Shown here piece after piece: positions 1 to 8,161 of a stretch of DNA of 64,000 nt. The notes beneath the pieces are model-generated. The model was not told the DNA's origin, did not search any database, and saw only the letters and a list, made by a program, of their open reading frames with translations. Within the stretch, counting starts at the first letter, position 1. Each line of letters opens with the position of its first letter. Made by a program: the position numbers and the translations under genes. This DNA comes from Claveliimonas monacensis (GTDB lineage Bacteria; Bacillota; Clostridia; Lachnospirales; Lachnospiraceae), in the NCBI RefSeq assembly GCF_014982975.1, contig NZ_JADCKL010000002.1, forward strand, positions 124,001 through 188,000, written 5' to 3'.

Positions 1-634
1 ACGCCCAGTAGGTATTGTTCTCCTCGTCTATGAAACCGTTCTCCTCGCTGTATTTCGCAAGCCGGTAGGGGGTGGCTGTCGTGTCGCCGGTCAGTCCCAC
101 GATGACCATGGACATGCAGGTAGGACCGCAGCCGCTGGAGGCAATGGTGCTTGTGCCGTAGGAGCTGTACCCCCACCGCTCGTCCCACTGGAGAAAGTGG
201 GGAATGGCCCCGTTCCCTGTAGATGTCTCCACCGTCTCCGGAATAGGCTTATCTTTATTCTCTGCATAGTCCCGCACAAAATCCAGCGTCTCCTCATTCT
301 GGTCAATGAGGCCAATGATCTCCTCCGGACATCCCTCAGCTCTCGCCTGCTCCTTCACAGCAGCGATCTCCTGGGCTTTCTTCTCCTCCGGTGTGAGCTG
401 CTGCTCCCTGGCCTCCTGCTCCTTCTGGCAATCTTCCTTCTTCTGCCGGGCTTCCTCCTGGATTCTCTGCTGATCGGCATAGTGCATGGCAAAGCCCCCC
501 GCAATGCCGGCTGCCAGGATGAGGACAGCTGTCCCCAGTATCAGTCTCTTTGCTTTTCTTCTGTCTCTCTGTTCCTTCAGACCTCTGCTGCCATCCGCAG
601 ATTTTCGCTTTTTGTCTTTCCAAATATGTATCAC
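1..634 (-). CDS. C39-like cysteine peptidase, membrane-anchored (3' end cut by window)
   Basis: This frame has no stop before base 1, so the C-terminus lies outside the window. The start is a GTG at 634, with AGAGGAAG six bases upstream and an in-frame stop just before it. The protein has a basic N-terminus, one membrane segment (about residues 30-50, LILGTAVLILAAGIAGG), a charged Glu/Gln-rich linker, then a domain beginning IPHFLQWDERWG. That domain contains SSGCGPTCMSMV, the catalytic-Cys motif of the Peptidase_C39_2 family. It is probably an extracytoplasmic, membrane-tethered protease or peptidoglycan-associated enzyme. It starts 24 bases after lspA stops, so the two are likely co-transcribed. 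The catalytic His would lie beyond the edge and was not seen. Confidence 0.75.
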   Translation of the reverse strand, partial: MIHIWKDKKRKSADGSRGLKEQRDRRKAKRLILGTAVLILAAGIAGGFAMHYADQQRIQEEARQKKEDCQKEQEAREQQLTPEEKKAQEIAAVKEQARAEGCPEEIIGLIDQNEETLDFVRDYAENKDKPIPETVETSTGNGAIPHFLQWDERWGYSSYGTSTIASSGCGPTCMSMVIVGLTGDTTATPYRLAKYSEENGFIDEENNTYWA

Positions 635-658
635 GTCTATCTTCCTCTTCTGCTATGG

Positions 659-1108
659 TTATTTTCTGATGGACAAGGCCGCCAGCAGAGCGCCTGTGGC
701 AATGCAAATATCCCCCAGATTAAAGGTCAGTCTGGAAAGTCTCTTCCATCTGCTCTTAAAAGCTAAATAGTCCACGACCTTTCCCCGCATGGTGCGGTCG
801 TAAAGATTGCTGAACGCTCCTCCGGTGAGAAGCATCATCCCCGCTTTTTCCACTGTATGTCCCTTTTTTCTCATAAGAAATGCATCCCGCACAAGAAGGA
901 CAGCTCCCAGCAGAGCTGAGAGCTTCATCACAAACTGAGGATATTTTTCCAGCAAATTAAAAGCGGCGCCCCGGTTGTACACTTTCCGCAGGATCAGATG
1001 ACCGCCGGCCATCTCCAGGTCCTGTCCCTCGGCCACATTGTCCAGGACATATTGCTTGATCCCAAGATCCAGAGCCGCGGCCGCCGCTGCAATGGTATAG
1101 AATATCAT
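659..1108 (-). CDS. lspA: Signal peptidase II (lipoprotein signal peptidase)
   Basis: LspA is the integral-membrane aspartic protease that removes signal peptides from diacylated prolipoproteins. The 149-residue length is usual. The conserved blocks are present: NRGAAFN (about residues 45-51), GGAFSNLYDR with the first catalytic Asp, and FNLGDICI with the second. The usual Ala before that second Asp is Gly here. Four hydrophobic segments can be followed. The ATG lies directly next to the TAA of the preceding coiled-coil gene, with GAGGAA six bases upstream, which indicates an operon with the genes on both sides. Pro-lipoproteins such as PstS (58871-59785) would be substrates. Confidence 0.9.
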   Translation of the reverse strand: MIFYTIAAAAAALDLGIKQYVLDNVAEGQDLEMAGGHLILRKVYNRGAAFNLLEKYPQFVMKLSALLGAVLLVRDAFLMRKKGHTVEKAGMMLLTGGAFSNLYDRTMRGKVVDYLAFKSRWKRLSRLTFNLGDICIATGALLAALSIRK

Positions 1109-1399
1109 TTACAGTTCCTCTTTTATGCGCACGATCTGCTCCTCGTATTTCTCAATCTGCTCATCTCTCTTCTCGATGGCCTCGCACAGAGCGATCATGT
1201 CCATATCCTGTATCTCATTTTTGGTAAATTTTTCGTATACGGCTTTTCCGATATCCTCGAAATCTCTCTGATTGCCCCTCTTCAAAAAGCGGATCTCACT
1301 TTTCAACTTCTGGACTTCCATCGTGTCTCCCGCCTTTTTGCTCAGATCACTCGCCACATCTGCCACTTTTTTCCCAAATTCATCAAAAAAATCTGCCAT
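1109..1399 (-). CDS. Small coiled-coil protein, function unknown
   Basis: This is a 96-residue soluble, charged protein. An N-terminal stretch (ADFFDEFGKKVADVASDLSKK) is amphipathic and resembles the start of small clostridial proteins that sometimes carry a zinc ribbon. The rest is predicted helix with heptad-like Leu/Ile spacing (residues 30-96) and would form a coiled coil. No cysteine pair for a zinc ribbon remains. AAAGGAG lies a suitable distance before the ATG. It sits between an S8 protease and lspA with short gaps (19 and 0 bases), so it is probably part of one transcript. No function can be assigned. Confidence 0.7.
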   Translation of the reverse strand: MADFFDEFGKKVADVASDLSKKAGDTMEVQKLKSEIRFLKRGNQRDFEDIGKAVYEKFTKNEIQDMDMIALCEAIEKRDEQIEKYEEQIVRIKEEL

Positions 1400-1418
1400 A
1401 ATTCATCTCTCCTTTGCC

Positions 1419-3125
1419 TCAGATCTGTCTTAAGCGGTCCAGCGTCCTGTACAGATCCAGCGTTCCGTATCCCCACTCCCTGTTGGGATACGCTTCCCCC
1501 GGTCTCTGCCGCGCTCCAAGGATCAGCAGGTTCTTGAGCTGAAGGGTGTCCGCCCCTCTGCTGCCTGTGTAGTACAGGATCCATTCCATCAGGAGCGCCG
1601 CAGCACCGGCCGTGATGGCCGCAGCCGCGCTGGAACCGGACCGGACAGCAAACCTGCCGCCTGGCAGCGCCCCCTTCACATCTACTCCCGGGGCTGCCAG
1701 ATCCGGTTTTATCTTGTCAGTTCTAGTATATCCTCTGCCGGAATGAATATCAACACTATTCTCCCGCCCATTGTAGAAAGCCGCCGTGATAGCCGAACGC
1801 ACTGCCGACGGGGAGGTAAGAGTGATGTCCGGATTGGAGCGCAGAAAGTAGACCTCCCCGTCCAGGAACTCCTGCACAGGCAGCCACATGTGAAAGGCGC
1901 CTCCCGCAAGCTGCACCGGCTCCACCAGGATCTTCCAGATGCCGGGAGCCGGCGCTCCAAAGCGGAAAAAGATGAGCTGGGAGTCATTTCTCTCCACCAG
2001 CAGGCGATAGTCCACAGTCACCAGAGTACCCTCAAAGACAAACCGGAACTGGGAGCTGCCTCCCTGGATAATGGGGATCCTGCCCCGCACCTCCCCGGAG
2101 GGGGAGACCAGGGACACAGTCAGGATGTTGGGTATGTCTGTCCACAGCTCTGCCACGAATCCCCGCACGTTTTCCCCAACCCGGATCTCCACCTCCTCCT
2201 GATCCTCCGCACTCTCCAGCATGCCATAAAAGTGGTGACGCATGGAGGCCTCATTGCCGGTCCCAACTACGATCCCTTTGTTGATACTGTTAGAATAGTA
2301 TTCCAGCATCACCGCGAGAGGAGTGGTGCCATTGTGCCCACCCATAGAGCTCCCCAGGGCAATACACAGGATCAGAGGAAGCCCCCTCTTTGCTGCCAGT
2401 TCCGCCAGATACCGTATGCCCAGCATAATGTCATTTTCCTGGTAGCAGGGCGCATTTTCCGCTATATAGTAAAAATCCCGCAGATACTGTTTCGCCTCCT
2501 TCAGCTTGACAACACCGATCACCGCCTCGGGAGCTGCCCCCAGAAACTGGTTCTCCTCGTCCGCTCCCCCGGCAGCCAGGCTGGCCACATAGGTGCCGTG
2601 TCCATTCTCATCCCGGCTGGGCACTACCGAAAAAGGATCTTCCTCCCTTAGAGCCCTGTCGATAGCTTCCCTTGTGTATTCACTCCCGTAAAACAAACCT
2701 TCCGGCATCTCTCCGTCCTGGACAGTCTGGTCCCAGATCGCCTCCACCCGGGTACTCCCGTCCAGGTTTCGGAACACAGGATGCGTATAATCGATACCTG
2801 TGTCCACAAATCCGATCATCACATTCTCTCCCATCAGCTCTAAAGTGGGGTAGTTCTGTACCGGAGTGATACCCGCCTGCCCCATAGCCGCCATATCCAG
2901 GAGGGTGTAGCACTGCGGGATAGAACTGTACGTAAAACTACCGAAATTCAGAGGGTCCGCCAGCACCTGCTCCACGTAGATCACATCGTACCCGGCCTGG
3001 GTCTTCTGCCGGCAGAGCTGTTCCTCCGGCAGTGTAAACACGATCCTGCTTCCTTCTGACTGTATAATAAAATCCCTGTACTCTTCCGAGAGGATCCGCT
3101 GACGGCAGATCTGTCTGTCCGCCAT
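1419..3125 (-). CDS. S8 (subtilisin-family) serine protease, Csp-like
   Basis: This is a 568-residue subtilase. The catalytic triad is visible: Asp in GFVDTGIDYTHP (about residue 108), His in RDENGHGTYVAS (about residue 175) and Ser in RSGSSAAAAITAG (about residue 500). A long beta-rich insertion separates His and Ser, as in the Csp-like subtilases common in clostridia. No signal peptide is evident, so it may act inside the cell or the spore. The SD sequence TGAGGTG (8 bases before the ATG) lies inside a 13-bp hairpin, which may limit translation. It precedes a coiled-coil gene and lspA. The substrate is unknown. Confidence 0.85.
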   Translation of the reverse strand: MADRQICRQRILSEEYRDFIIQSEGSRIVFTLPEEQLCRQKTQAGYDVIYVEQVLADPLNFGSFTYSSIPQCYTLLDMAAMGQAGITPVQNYPTLELMGENVMIGFVDTGIDYTHPVFRNLDGSTRVEAIWDQTVQDGEMPEGLFYGSEYTREAIDRALREEDPFSVVPSRDENGHGTYVASLAAGGADEENQFLGAAPEAVIGVVKLKEAKQYLRDFYYIAENAPCYQENDIMLGIRYLAELAAKRGLPLILCIALGSSMGGHNGTTPLAVMLEYYSNSINKGIVVGTGNEASMRHHFYGMLESAEDQEEVEIRVGENVRGFVAELWTDIPNILTVSLVSPSGEVRGRIPIIQGGSSQFRFVFEGTLVTVDYRLLVERNDSQLIFFRFGAPAPGIWKILVEPVQLAGGAFHMWLPVQEFLDGEVYFLRSNPDITLTSPSAVRSAITAAFYNGRENSVDIHSGRGYTRTDKIKPDLAAPGVDVKGALPGGRFAVRSGSSAAAAITAGAAALLMEWILYYTGSRGADTLQLKNLLILGARQRPGEAYPNREWGYGTLDLYRTLDRLRQI

Positions 3126-3133
3126 ATAGAAAA

Positions 3134-3168
3134 CACCTCATATACTTTTGTATTCAGTATATGAGGTG
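3134..3168 (-). promoter_or_regulatory. 13-bp perfect hairpin containing the S8 protease ribosome-binding site
   Basis: CACCTCATATACT (3134-3146) and AGTATATGAGGTG (3156-3168) are perfect inverted repeats with a 9-base loop. On the minus strand the 3' arm carries TGAGGTG, the only good Shine-Dalgarno sequence for the ATG at 3125, and is followed by TTTTCTAT. It could act as a weak terminator after clpX, as a translation-blocking element, or both. Confidence 0.6.
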
Positions 3169-3226
3169 AAAATCACTCTATGACGTTTTTAAATCCCAGG
3201 ACCTTCCCGGCCTTCCTTCTGTCTTC

Positions 3227-4657
3227 CTAGCTCTCCAGCCGCAGGAGAGCCTGTCCCCGGAGGGTGATGACCGGCCCGCCGGTACCCTCTATGTAGCTCT
3301 CCGTGATGGTGACCTGACCGATGCTGTCATCTTTGGGGATCTCATACATGATATCCAGCATAAAGTCCTCAATAATGGCGCGCAGCGCCCTGGCCCCCGT
3401 ATCCTTCTTCATGGCCTTTCTGGCGATGGCGCGCAGGGCGTCCTCGTCAAAGTCCAGCTTCACTTCATCCAGCGCCAGCAGCTTCTGATACTGCTTGAGG
3501 ATGGCGTTCTTAGGCTCTTTCAGGATCTTGACAAGCATATCCTCATCCAGTCCCCGGAGGGTGCAGATAATGGGAAGACGTCCCAGGAACTCCGGTATCA
3601 TTCCGAAATTTCGCAGGTCTTCTGTGGATACCTTGGACAAAAGGTCTTTGTCCTGATCATACTTATCCTTCAGGTCCGCGTTAAAACCGATGGAAGACTG
3701 TTTGGTCAGCCTCTCCTTGATGATGTTGTCCAGATCCGGGAATGCGCCGCCACAGATAAAGAGGATGTTCCTGGTGTTGACCGTGGTCAGAGGTACCATG
3801 GCGTTCTTGCTGTTGGCCCCTACCGGCACTTCCACTTCACTGCCCTCCAGAAGCTTGAGCATTCCCTGCTGTACAGACTCACCGCTCACATCCCGCTGGT
3901 TGGTATTCTTCTTCTTGGCGATCTTGTCGATCTCATCAATGAAGATGATGCCCTGTTCTGCCTTTTCCACATCGTTGTCTGCCGCCGCGAGAAGCTTGGA
4001 CACAACGCTCTCAATGTCATCCCCGATGTAGCCGGCCTCGGTGAGGGAGGTGGCGTCTGTGATGGCCAGAGGCACATCCAGCAGCCGGGCCAGGGTCTTC
4101 ACCATGTAGGTTTTTCCCGAACCGGTGGGCCCGATCATAAGAATGTTGGATTTCTCGATCTCTATATCATCCATCGTGTCTGTGGCCACCCGCTTGTAGT
4201 GGTTGTACACTGCCACGGAGATCACTTTCTTGGCATACTCCTGCCCCACTACATACTCGTCCAGTCTAGCCTTGATCTTGTGGGGAGCCGGAATATTTTT
4301 GATATCAATGAGAGGCGTCTTCTCCTCCCCCTCTTTTTTCTTCTTGACTTTCTGCTGGCGGGGAGCCGCGTTTTCCAGATCCGACATGTTAAAGATCTGG
4401 ACACCCGGTATGTTCATCAGTTTGCTGTAGTCGATCTGACCGCTTGTCATGGCGTCAAAACTCTTCTGCATGCAGTCCGAACACACGGAAATATTGTTGG
4501 GGAGGTCGATGAGCTTTCCCGTCACACTCTCGGGCCTGTGGCAGATAAAGCAGAACTTCTCATAGCCGTCATCCTTCTTTGTATCTTCCACATGCACATC
4601 TTTGTCTTCTACTTTTTCTATTTCGTTTTCATTTCTGTTGTTCTCGTTCTCTGACAT
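3227..4657 (-). CDS. clpX: ClpX-type AAA+ unfoldase
   Basis: ClpX recognises and unfolds substrates and feeds them to ClpP. At 476 residues it is longer than usual (about 420) because of an acidic N-terminal extension. A C4 zinc-binding domain follows (CFIC at about 36, CSDC at about 58). The AAA+ core has Walker A GPTGSGKT, pore loop AGYIGDD (usually AGYVGED), Walker B IIFIDEIDK, and an IGF ClpP-docking tripeptide in SSIGFNA. It is therefore likely to be ClpP-competent but is divergent. No clpP or tig lies beside it, which fits a second clpX paralogue, although that cannot be checked here. It lies 15 bases after ligA. Confidence 0.85.
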   Translation of the reverse strand: MSENENNRNENEIEKVEDKDVHVEDTKKDDGYEKFCFICHRPESVTGKLIDLPNNISVCSDCMQKSFDAMTSGQIDYSKLMNIPGVQIFNMSDLENAAPRQQKVKKKKEGEEKTPLIDIKNIPAPHKIKARLDEYVVGQEYAKKVISVAVYNHYKRVATDTMDDIEIEKSNILMIGPTGSGKTYMVKTLARLLDVPLAITDATSLTEAGYIGDDIESVVSKLLAAADNDVEKAEQGIIFIDEIDKIAKKKNTNQRDVSGESVQQGMLKLLEGSEVEVPVGANSKNAMVPLTTVNTRNILFICGGAFPDLDNIIKERLTKQSSIGFNADLKDKYDQDKDLLSKVSTEDLRNFGMIPEFLGRLPIICTLRGLDEDMLVKILKEPKNAILKQYQKLLALDEVKLDFDEDALRAIARKAMKKDTGARALRAIIEDFMLDIMYEIPKDDSIGQVTITESYIEGTGGPVITLRGQALLRLES

Positions 4658-4672
4658 GATACATCCTTTCTA

Positions 4673-6679
4673 TTACAATGCCCGGACATCCCCCTGCTCC
4701 AGCATCTGAAGAAACTGCTCTTCTGTCAGTATAGGTATGCCCAGTTCTTTTGCTTTCCTGTTCTTGGACGATGTGGAGGCGGCATCATTGTTGATCAGAT
4801 AGCTGGTCTTTGAGGTGACAGAGCCTGTCACCTTGCCTCCCCTGCTCTCGATCAGGCTTTTGAGCTCGCTCCGGTTTGCAAAATGTTCCACGCTCCCGGT
4901 GATGACAAAGGTGGTCCCCTCCAGGTTCCTTTCTCCCTCATCTGAAGCCTCCTGCTCTACGTGCACTTCCCCCAGAAGTTCCCTGTACACCTTCCGGTGC
5001 TTCTCATCTCCAAAGTAGTCCACATAGGCTTTCGCGATCACGCCACCTACGCCGGAGACAGCGCTTAAGTCTTCCTCTGTCAGATCCGGCATCTCCTCCG
5101 GTGACACGCCCGTCTCCCGGCAGATCACCCTGGCATTAGCCACGCCGATGCCCGGGATGCCCAGGCTGTAGAGCAGGCGGGGAAGAGTAGTCGCTCTGGC
5201 CTTCTCCACGCTCTCCATCAGGTTCTGGTAAGATTTCTCCCCAAATCCCTCCATCTCCTGGATCTCTTCCTTATAACGGTCCAGGTGAAAAAGGTCATCA
5301 TAGGTGCGGATAAACCCTCTGGCAATAAACTTTTCCAGCGTAGCTTCTGAGAGTCCTTCCATATTCATGGCATCCCGGCTGACGAACAGGGCATAGGCTT
5401 TGATCTGCTTCGCCTGACACTCCGGGTTGGTACAGTAGAGCGTCTTTGCACTGCCGTCCTGCCGGATCTCCGTCCTTCCCTGGCACACCGGACAGGCTTC
5501 CGGGATATCCCTCACGCCGCTGCCAGTGAGATTTCTGGCAATCTGGGGAATGATCATATTTGCCTTGTACACTTCGATCCGATCGCCGACGCCCAGCTTC
5601 AGCTCCTCCATGATGCTGATATTATGCACGCTGGCACGGCTCACTGTGGTACCCTCCAGCTCCACCGGATCGAAGATGGCCACCGGATTGATAAGGCCGG
5701 TCCTTGAGGGGCTCCACTCGATCTGCCGCAGGATGGTCTCCCGGGTCTCGTCCGCCCACTTGAATGCATAGGAATCCCTGGGGAATTTTGCTGTCCTCCC
5801 AAGAGATTCCCCGTACCTTATATCATCATATATTAGCACAAGACCATCTGAGGGAAAATCGTTTTGCGCTATTTTTTCTGAAAATTTAATAACTTCCGCC
5901 TCAATATCTGCCGGCGCCACCACATAGTGCTCCACCACGTCAAAGCCCTGGCCCTTCAGCCAGTCCAGCTGAAAAGCCCTGGAATTATGGAAATCCACTC
6001 CCTCCGCCCGGACAAGGGAAAAGGCGTAGAACTGCACATTCCTCTTTGCCGTGATCTCGCTGCTCCGCTGGCGCACAGAACCGCTGCACAGGTTCCGGGG
6101 ATTTTTATACCGGGCATCCGCATCCGGTATCTCCTGGTTGATCCGCTCAAAGTCCCGGTAGCCGATGACAGCCTCCCCCCGGAGGATCAGCTCCCCTTCG
6201 TAGGGAATGCGCAGCGGGATATTCTTAAACACACGGGCATTGCCGGTGATCACTTCCCCCACTTCACCGTTCCCCCGGGTAACAGCCTTCGCCAGCTCCC
6301 CGTTCTGGTAGGTGAGGACGATGGTGAGCCCGTCCATCTTCCAGGACATGACCACATCATGCTCTCCGGCAAATGCCCGAAGGTCTTCCACATCCTTTGT
6401 CTTGTCAAGGGAGAGCATTGGGCTCTCATGCCTCTCTTTTGGCAGTTCACTGACCACCTCGTATCCCACATGGATGGTGGGGCTGCCTGCTAAGGTGACA
6501 TGAAGCTCCTCCTCCAGCTGGACCAGCTCATCGTAGAGGGCATCATACTCGTAGTTGCTCATGATCTCCCGGGATTCCTGGTAGTAAGCCCGGCCGGCCT
6601 GGTTCAGAAGATCCACCAGCTCCTGCATCCTCTGCCTTTTCTGTGTTGTCTCCGCTTTTCTATTTTCTGTCCCGCTCAT
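4673..6679 (-). CDS. ligA: NAD+-dependent DNA ligase, divergent form
   Basis: LigA seals nicks in replication and repair using NAD+. Its 668 residues are normal. The domains in order are Ia, the adenylation domain with nucleotidyl lysine in WKMDG (K114), RGE, the OB fold, a C4 zinc finger (CPVC...CTNPEC), helix-hairpin-helix repeats and a C-terminal BRCT domain (TTFVITGSVEHF). Two motifs depart from the E. coli pattern: TRGDG reads TRGNG, and the DGVVIK motif reads DGLVLI, so its lysine is Ile. The motif-V lysine (AFKW) is kept. The gene overlaps rluF by 20 bases, which indicates translational coupling. It is probably still the working ligase of this lineage. Confidence 0.88.
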   Translation of the reverse strand: MSGTENRKAETTQKRQRMQELVDLLNQAGRAYYQESREIMSNYEYDALYDELVQLEEELHVTLAGSPTIHVGYEVVSELPKERHESPMLSLDKTKDVEDLRAFAGEHDVVMSWKMDGLTIVLTYQNGELAKAVTRGNGEVGEVITGNARVFKNIPLRIPYEGELILRGEAVIGYRDFERINQEIPDADARYKNPRNLCSGSVRQRSSEITAKRNVQFYAFSLVRAEGVDFHNSRAFQLDWLKGQGFDVVEHYVVAPADIEAEVIKFSEKIAQNDFPSDGLVLIYDDIRYGESLGRTAKFPRDSYAFKWADETRETILRQIEWSPSRTGLINPVAIFDPVELEGTTVSRASVHNISIMEELKLGVGDRIEVYKANMIIPQIARNLTGSGVRDIPEACPVCQGRTEIRQDGSAKTLYCTNPECQAKQIKAYALFVSRDAMNMEGLSEATLEKFIARGFIRTYDDLFHLDRYKEEIQEMEGFGEKSYQNLMESVEKARATTLPRLLYSLGIPGIGVANARVICRETGVSPEEMPDLTEEDLSAVSGVGGVIAKAYVDYFGDEKHRKVYRELLGEVHVEQEASDEGERNLEGTTFVITGSVEHFANRSELKSLIESRGGKVTGSVTSKTSYLINNDAASTSSKNRKAKELGIPILTEEQFLQMLEQGDVRAL

Positions 6680-7427
6680 ATTTTGCTTCTCCTGTCTGCT
6701 TTTTTCTGGTTTCTCCGGCCAGGGAGCGGAGCATCTCCAGCTCCTCCCCCTCCACTTTCCGGTATTCGCCGGGCTTCAGGTCGCCCAGCACAATATTCAT
6801 GATCCGCACCCGCTTCAGCGTCCGCACTCTGCAGCCGCAGGCCTGGCACATTCTCCGGATCTGCCGGTTCAGGCCCTGGGTGAGGATGATGCGGAAGGTA
6901 TACTTTCCTTCCCGCCGCACTGTGCAGGGCCTTGTCACGGCGTCCAGCCCTTTCTCCTCATCCACGATATGGACGCCAGCGCTCATCTTCTTTATAAAAT
7001 CCTCCGTGATCTCCCGATCCACGGTGACCTTGTACTCTTTTTCATGGAGGTTTCTTCCCCGCATGATCTGGTTGATCAGATCCCCGTCATTGGTCATGAG
7101 CAGAAGTCCCTCCGAGTCCTTGTCCAGTCTTCCCGCGTAGGTGACGCGGACAGGGTAATCCAGGAAGCGGACAATGTTGTTCTTCGTCCGCCTGTCCTCT
7201 GTGCAGATGATACCCACAGGTTTGTAGACAGCCAGGACGACCTTCTCATCCTTTCCGCCAATGATCCGGCTGCCCACCTGGACCCTCTGGCCCGGCTGCA
7301 CCTTCATGCCGCATGAGGCCCGCACGCCGTCCACCAGCACCTGTCCGCTCTCAATGAGGCGGTCCGCCTCCCTGCGGGAGCAGATGCCTGCCTCGCTTAT
7401 ATATTTATTAAGACGGATCCCTTCCAT
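6660..7427 (-). CDS. rluF: 23S rRNA pseudouridine synthase, RluF/RluB group
   Basis: This 255-residue enzyme belongs to the RsuA/RluB/RluF family. An S4 RNA-binding domain comes first (IRLNKYISEAGICSRREADRLI). The catalytic core has the family Asp in GRLDKDSEGLLLMTNDG, and the later block GLNRQIRRMCQACG...RVRIMNI is closest to RluF. RluF modifies 23S rRNA helix-80-region uridines in E. coli. The exact target here is inferred. AGGAGG lies before the ATG. The 3' end overlaps ligA. Upstream there is an extended -10 (TGGTATAAT) at about 7503. Confidence 0.87.
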   Translation of the reverse strand: MEGIRLNKYISEAGICSRREADRLIESGQVLVDGVRASCGMKVQPGQRVQVGSRIIGGKDEKVVLAVYKPVGIICTEDRRTKNNIVRFLDYPVRVTYAGRLDKDSEGLLLMTNDGDLINQIMRGRNLHEKEYKVTVDREITEDFIKKMSAGVHIVDEEKGLDAVTRPCTVRREGKYTFRIILTQGLNRQIRRMCQACGCRVRTLKRVRIMNIVLGDLKPGEYRKVEGEELEMLRSLAGETRKKQTGEAKYERDRK

Positions 7428-7502
7428 GTATCCTCCTGCCTTCCTGTCTTTTCTCTCGCGCTCTGCGCGCAGATATTACCACTACAATGTGGTCATTAGG
7501 TA

Positions 7503-7511
7503 ATTATACCA
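7503..7511 (-). promoter_or_regulatory. Extended -10 promoter element for rluF-ligA-clpX
   Basis: On the minus strand TGGTATAAT (-10 hexamer at 7503-7508) lies about 75 bases before rluF. There is no good -35, which fits an extended -10 promoter. A small hairpin, ACCAC-N6-GTGGT (about 7480-7495), follows in the leader. Confidence 0.4.
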
Positions 7512-7555
7512 TGCTTTCCATCCCCGTGGAACACTCGGAAATCAAAAATCAGTGT

Positions 7556-7584
7556 TTGTAAAAAGGCAGAAAATATACTAAAAT
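7556..7584 (+). promoter_or_regulatory. Promoter for the 7623 gene
   Basis: TTGTAA (7556-7561), a 17-base spacer and TAAAAT (7579-7584) lie about 40 bases before the ATG at 7623. The SD is AAAGGA. Confidence 0.5.
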
Positions 7585-7622
7585 GGTTGTAATGCTATTC
7601 ACACTCAGAAAGGATTATTTCT

Positions 7623-8105
7623 ATGATCATCTTAACGCTGGACACGAAAAAATGTATGTCCTCCCTGCTTCTTTCGGAAGCATTTGACCACTTCTTTTTC
7701 ATCGAGGGAGAGATCACAACCTTTGGAAAATTTACCATGGACGGCTATATGCAGAAAGACTTTTTCGAGGAGCCCCCGCAGCAGTCCCACGCCTTCTGGA
7801 AGGATATCAGGCCCTACTGCCTTTCTCTCATAAAAGGGAAGCGCACCCCTCTTGGCTTCCGGTTCATCTTCTCCCTGTCCGGCGACGACATTCCCGCCTT
7901 CCTTGAAGAACACAGGCTGGACTTCACGCCCCAGGAGATCCAGGGACTTTTCCTGAATTTCCGCTTCGACGGTTCCCGCCTCACCTGCACCACAGGGGGG
8001 TCTGTTTCAAAGTTCACACTGGACAAATCTCTTGAGCAGACCTGGGACAAATGGGCACAGGCCCTCTTTGCAGGACTTCAGATCCCCTTTGAATCAGAAC
8101 TCTAA
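7623..8105 (+). CDS. DUF5721-like conserved protein
   Basis: This is a 160-residue soluble protein with no signal peptide or membrane segment. Its start (MIILTLDTKKCMSSLL) and mixed alpha/beta composition match a small uncharacterised family that I associate with Lachnospiraceae (DUF5721); that family name is from memory. It stands alone on the plus strand between rluF and an aldo/keto reductase. It has its own promoter and a strong terminator. No catalytic motif is apparent. Confidence 0.7.
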   Translation: MIILTLDTKKCMSSLLLSEAFDHFFFIEGEITTFGKFTMDGYMQKDFFEEPPQQSHAFWKDIRPYCLSLIKGKRTPLGFRFIFSLSGDDIPAFLEEHRLDFTPQEIQGLFLNFRFDGSRLTCTTGGSVSKFTLDKSLEQTWDKWAQALFAGLQIPFESEL

Positions 8106-8138
8106 AAAGGACTGCGCCCCTCTGCGCAGTCCTTTTTC
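8106..8138. terminator. Intrinsic terminator, probably bidirectional
   Basis: AAGGACTGCGC and GCGCAGTCCTT form an 11-bp stem with a six-base loop (CCCTCT). A T-run follows on the plus strand and an A-run precedes it. It can serve both the 7623 gene and the convergent aldo/keto reductase. Confidence 0.85.
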
Positions 8139-8161
8139 TATACCTTCATGTATGTAGGTCT

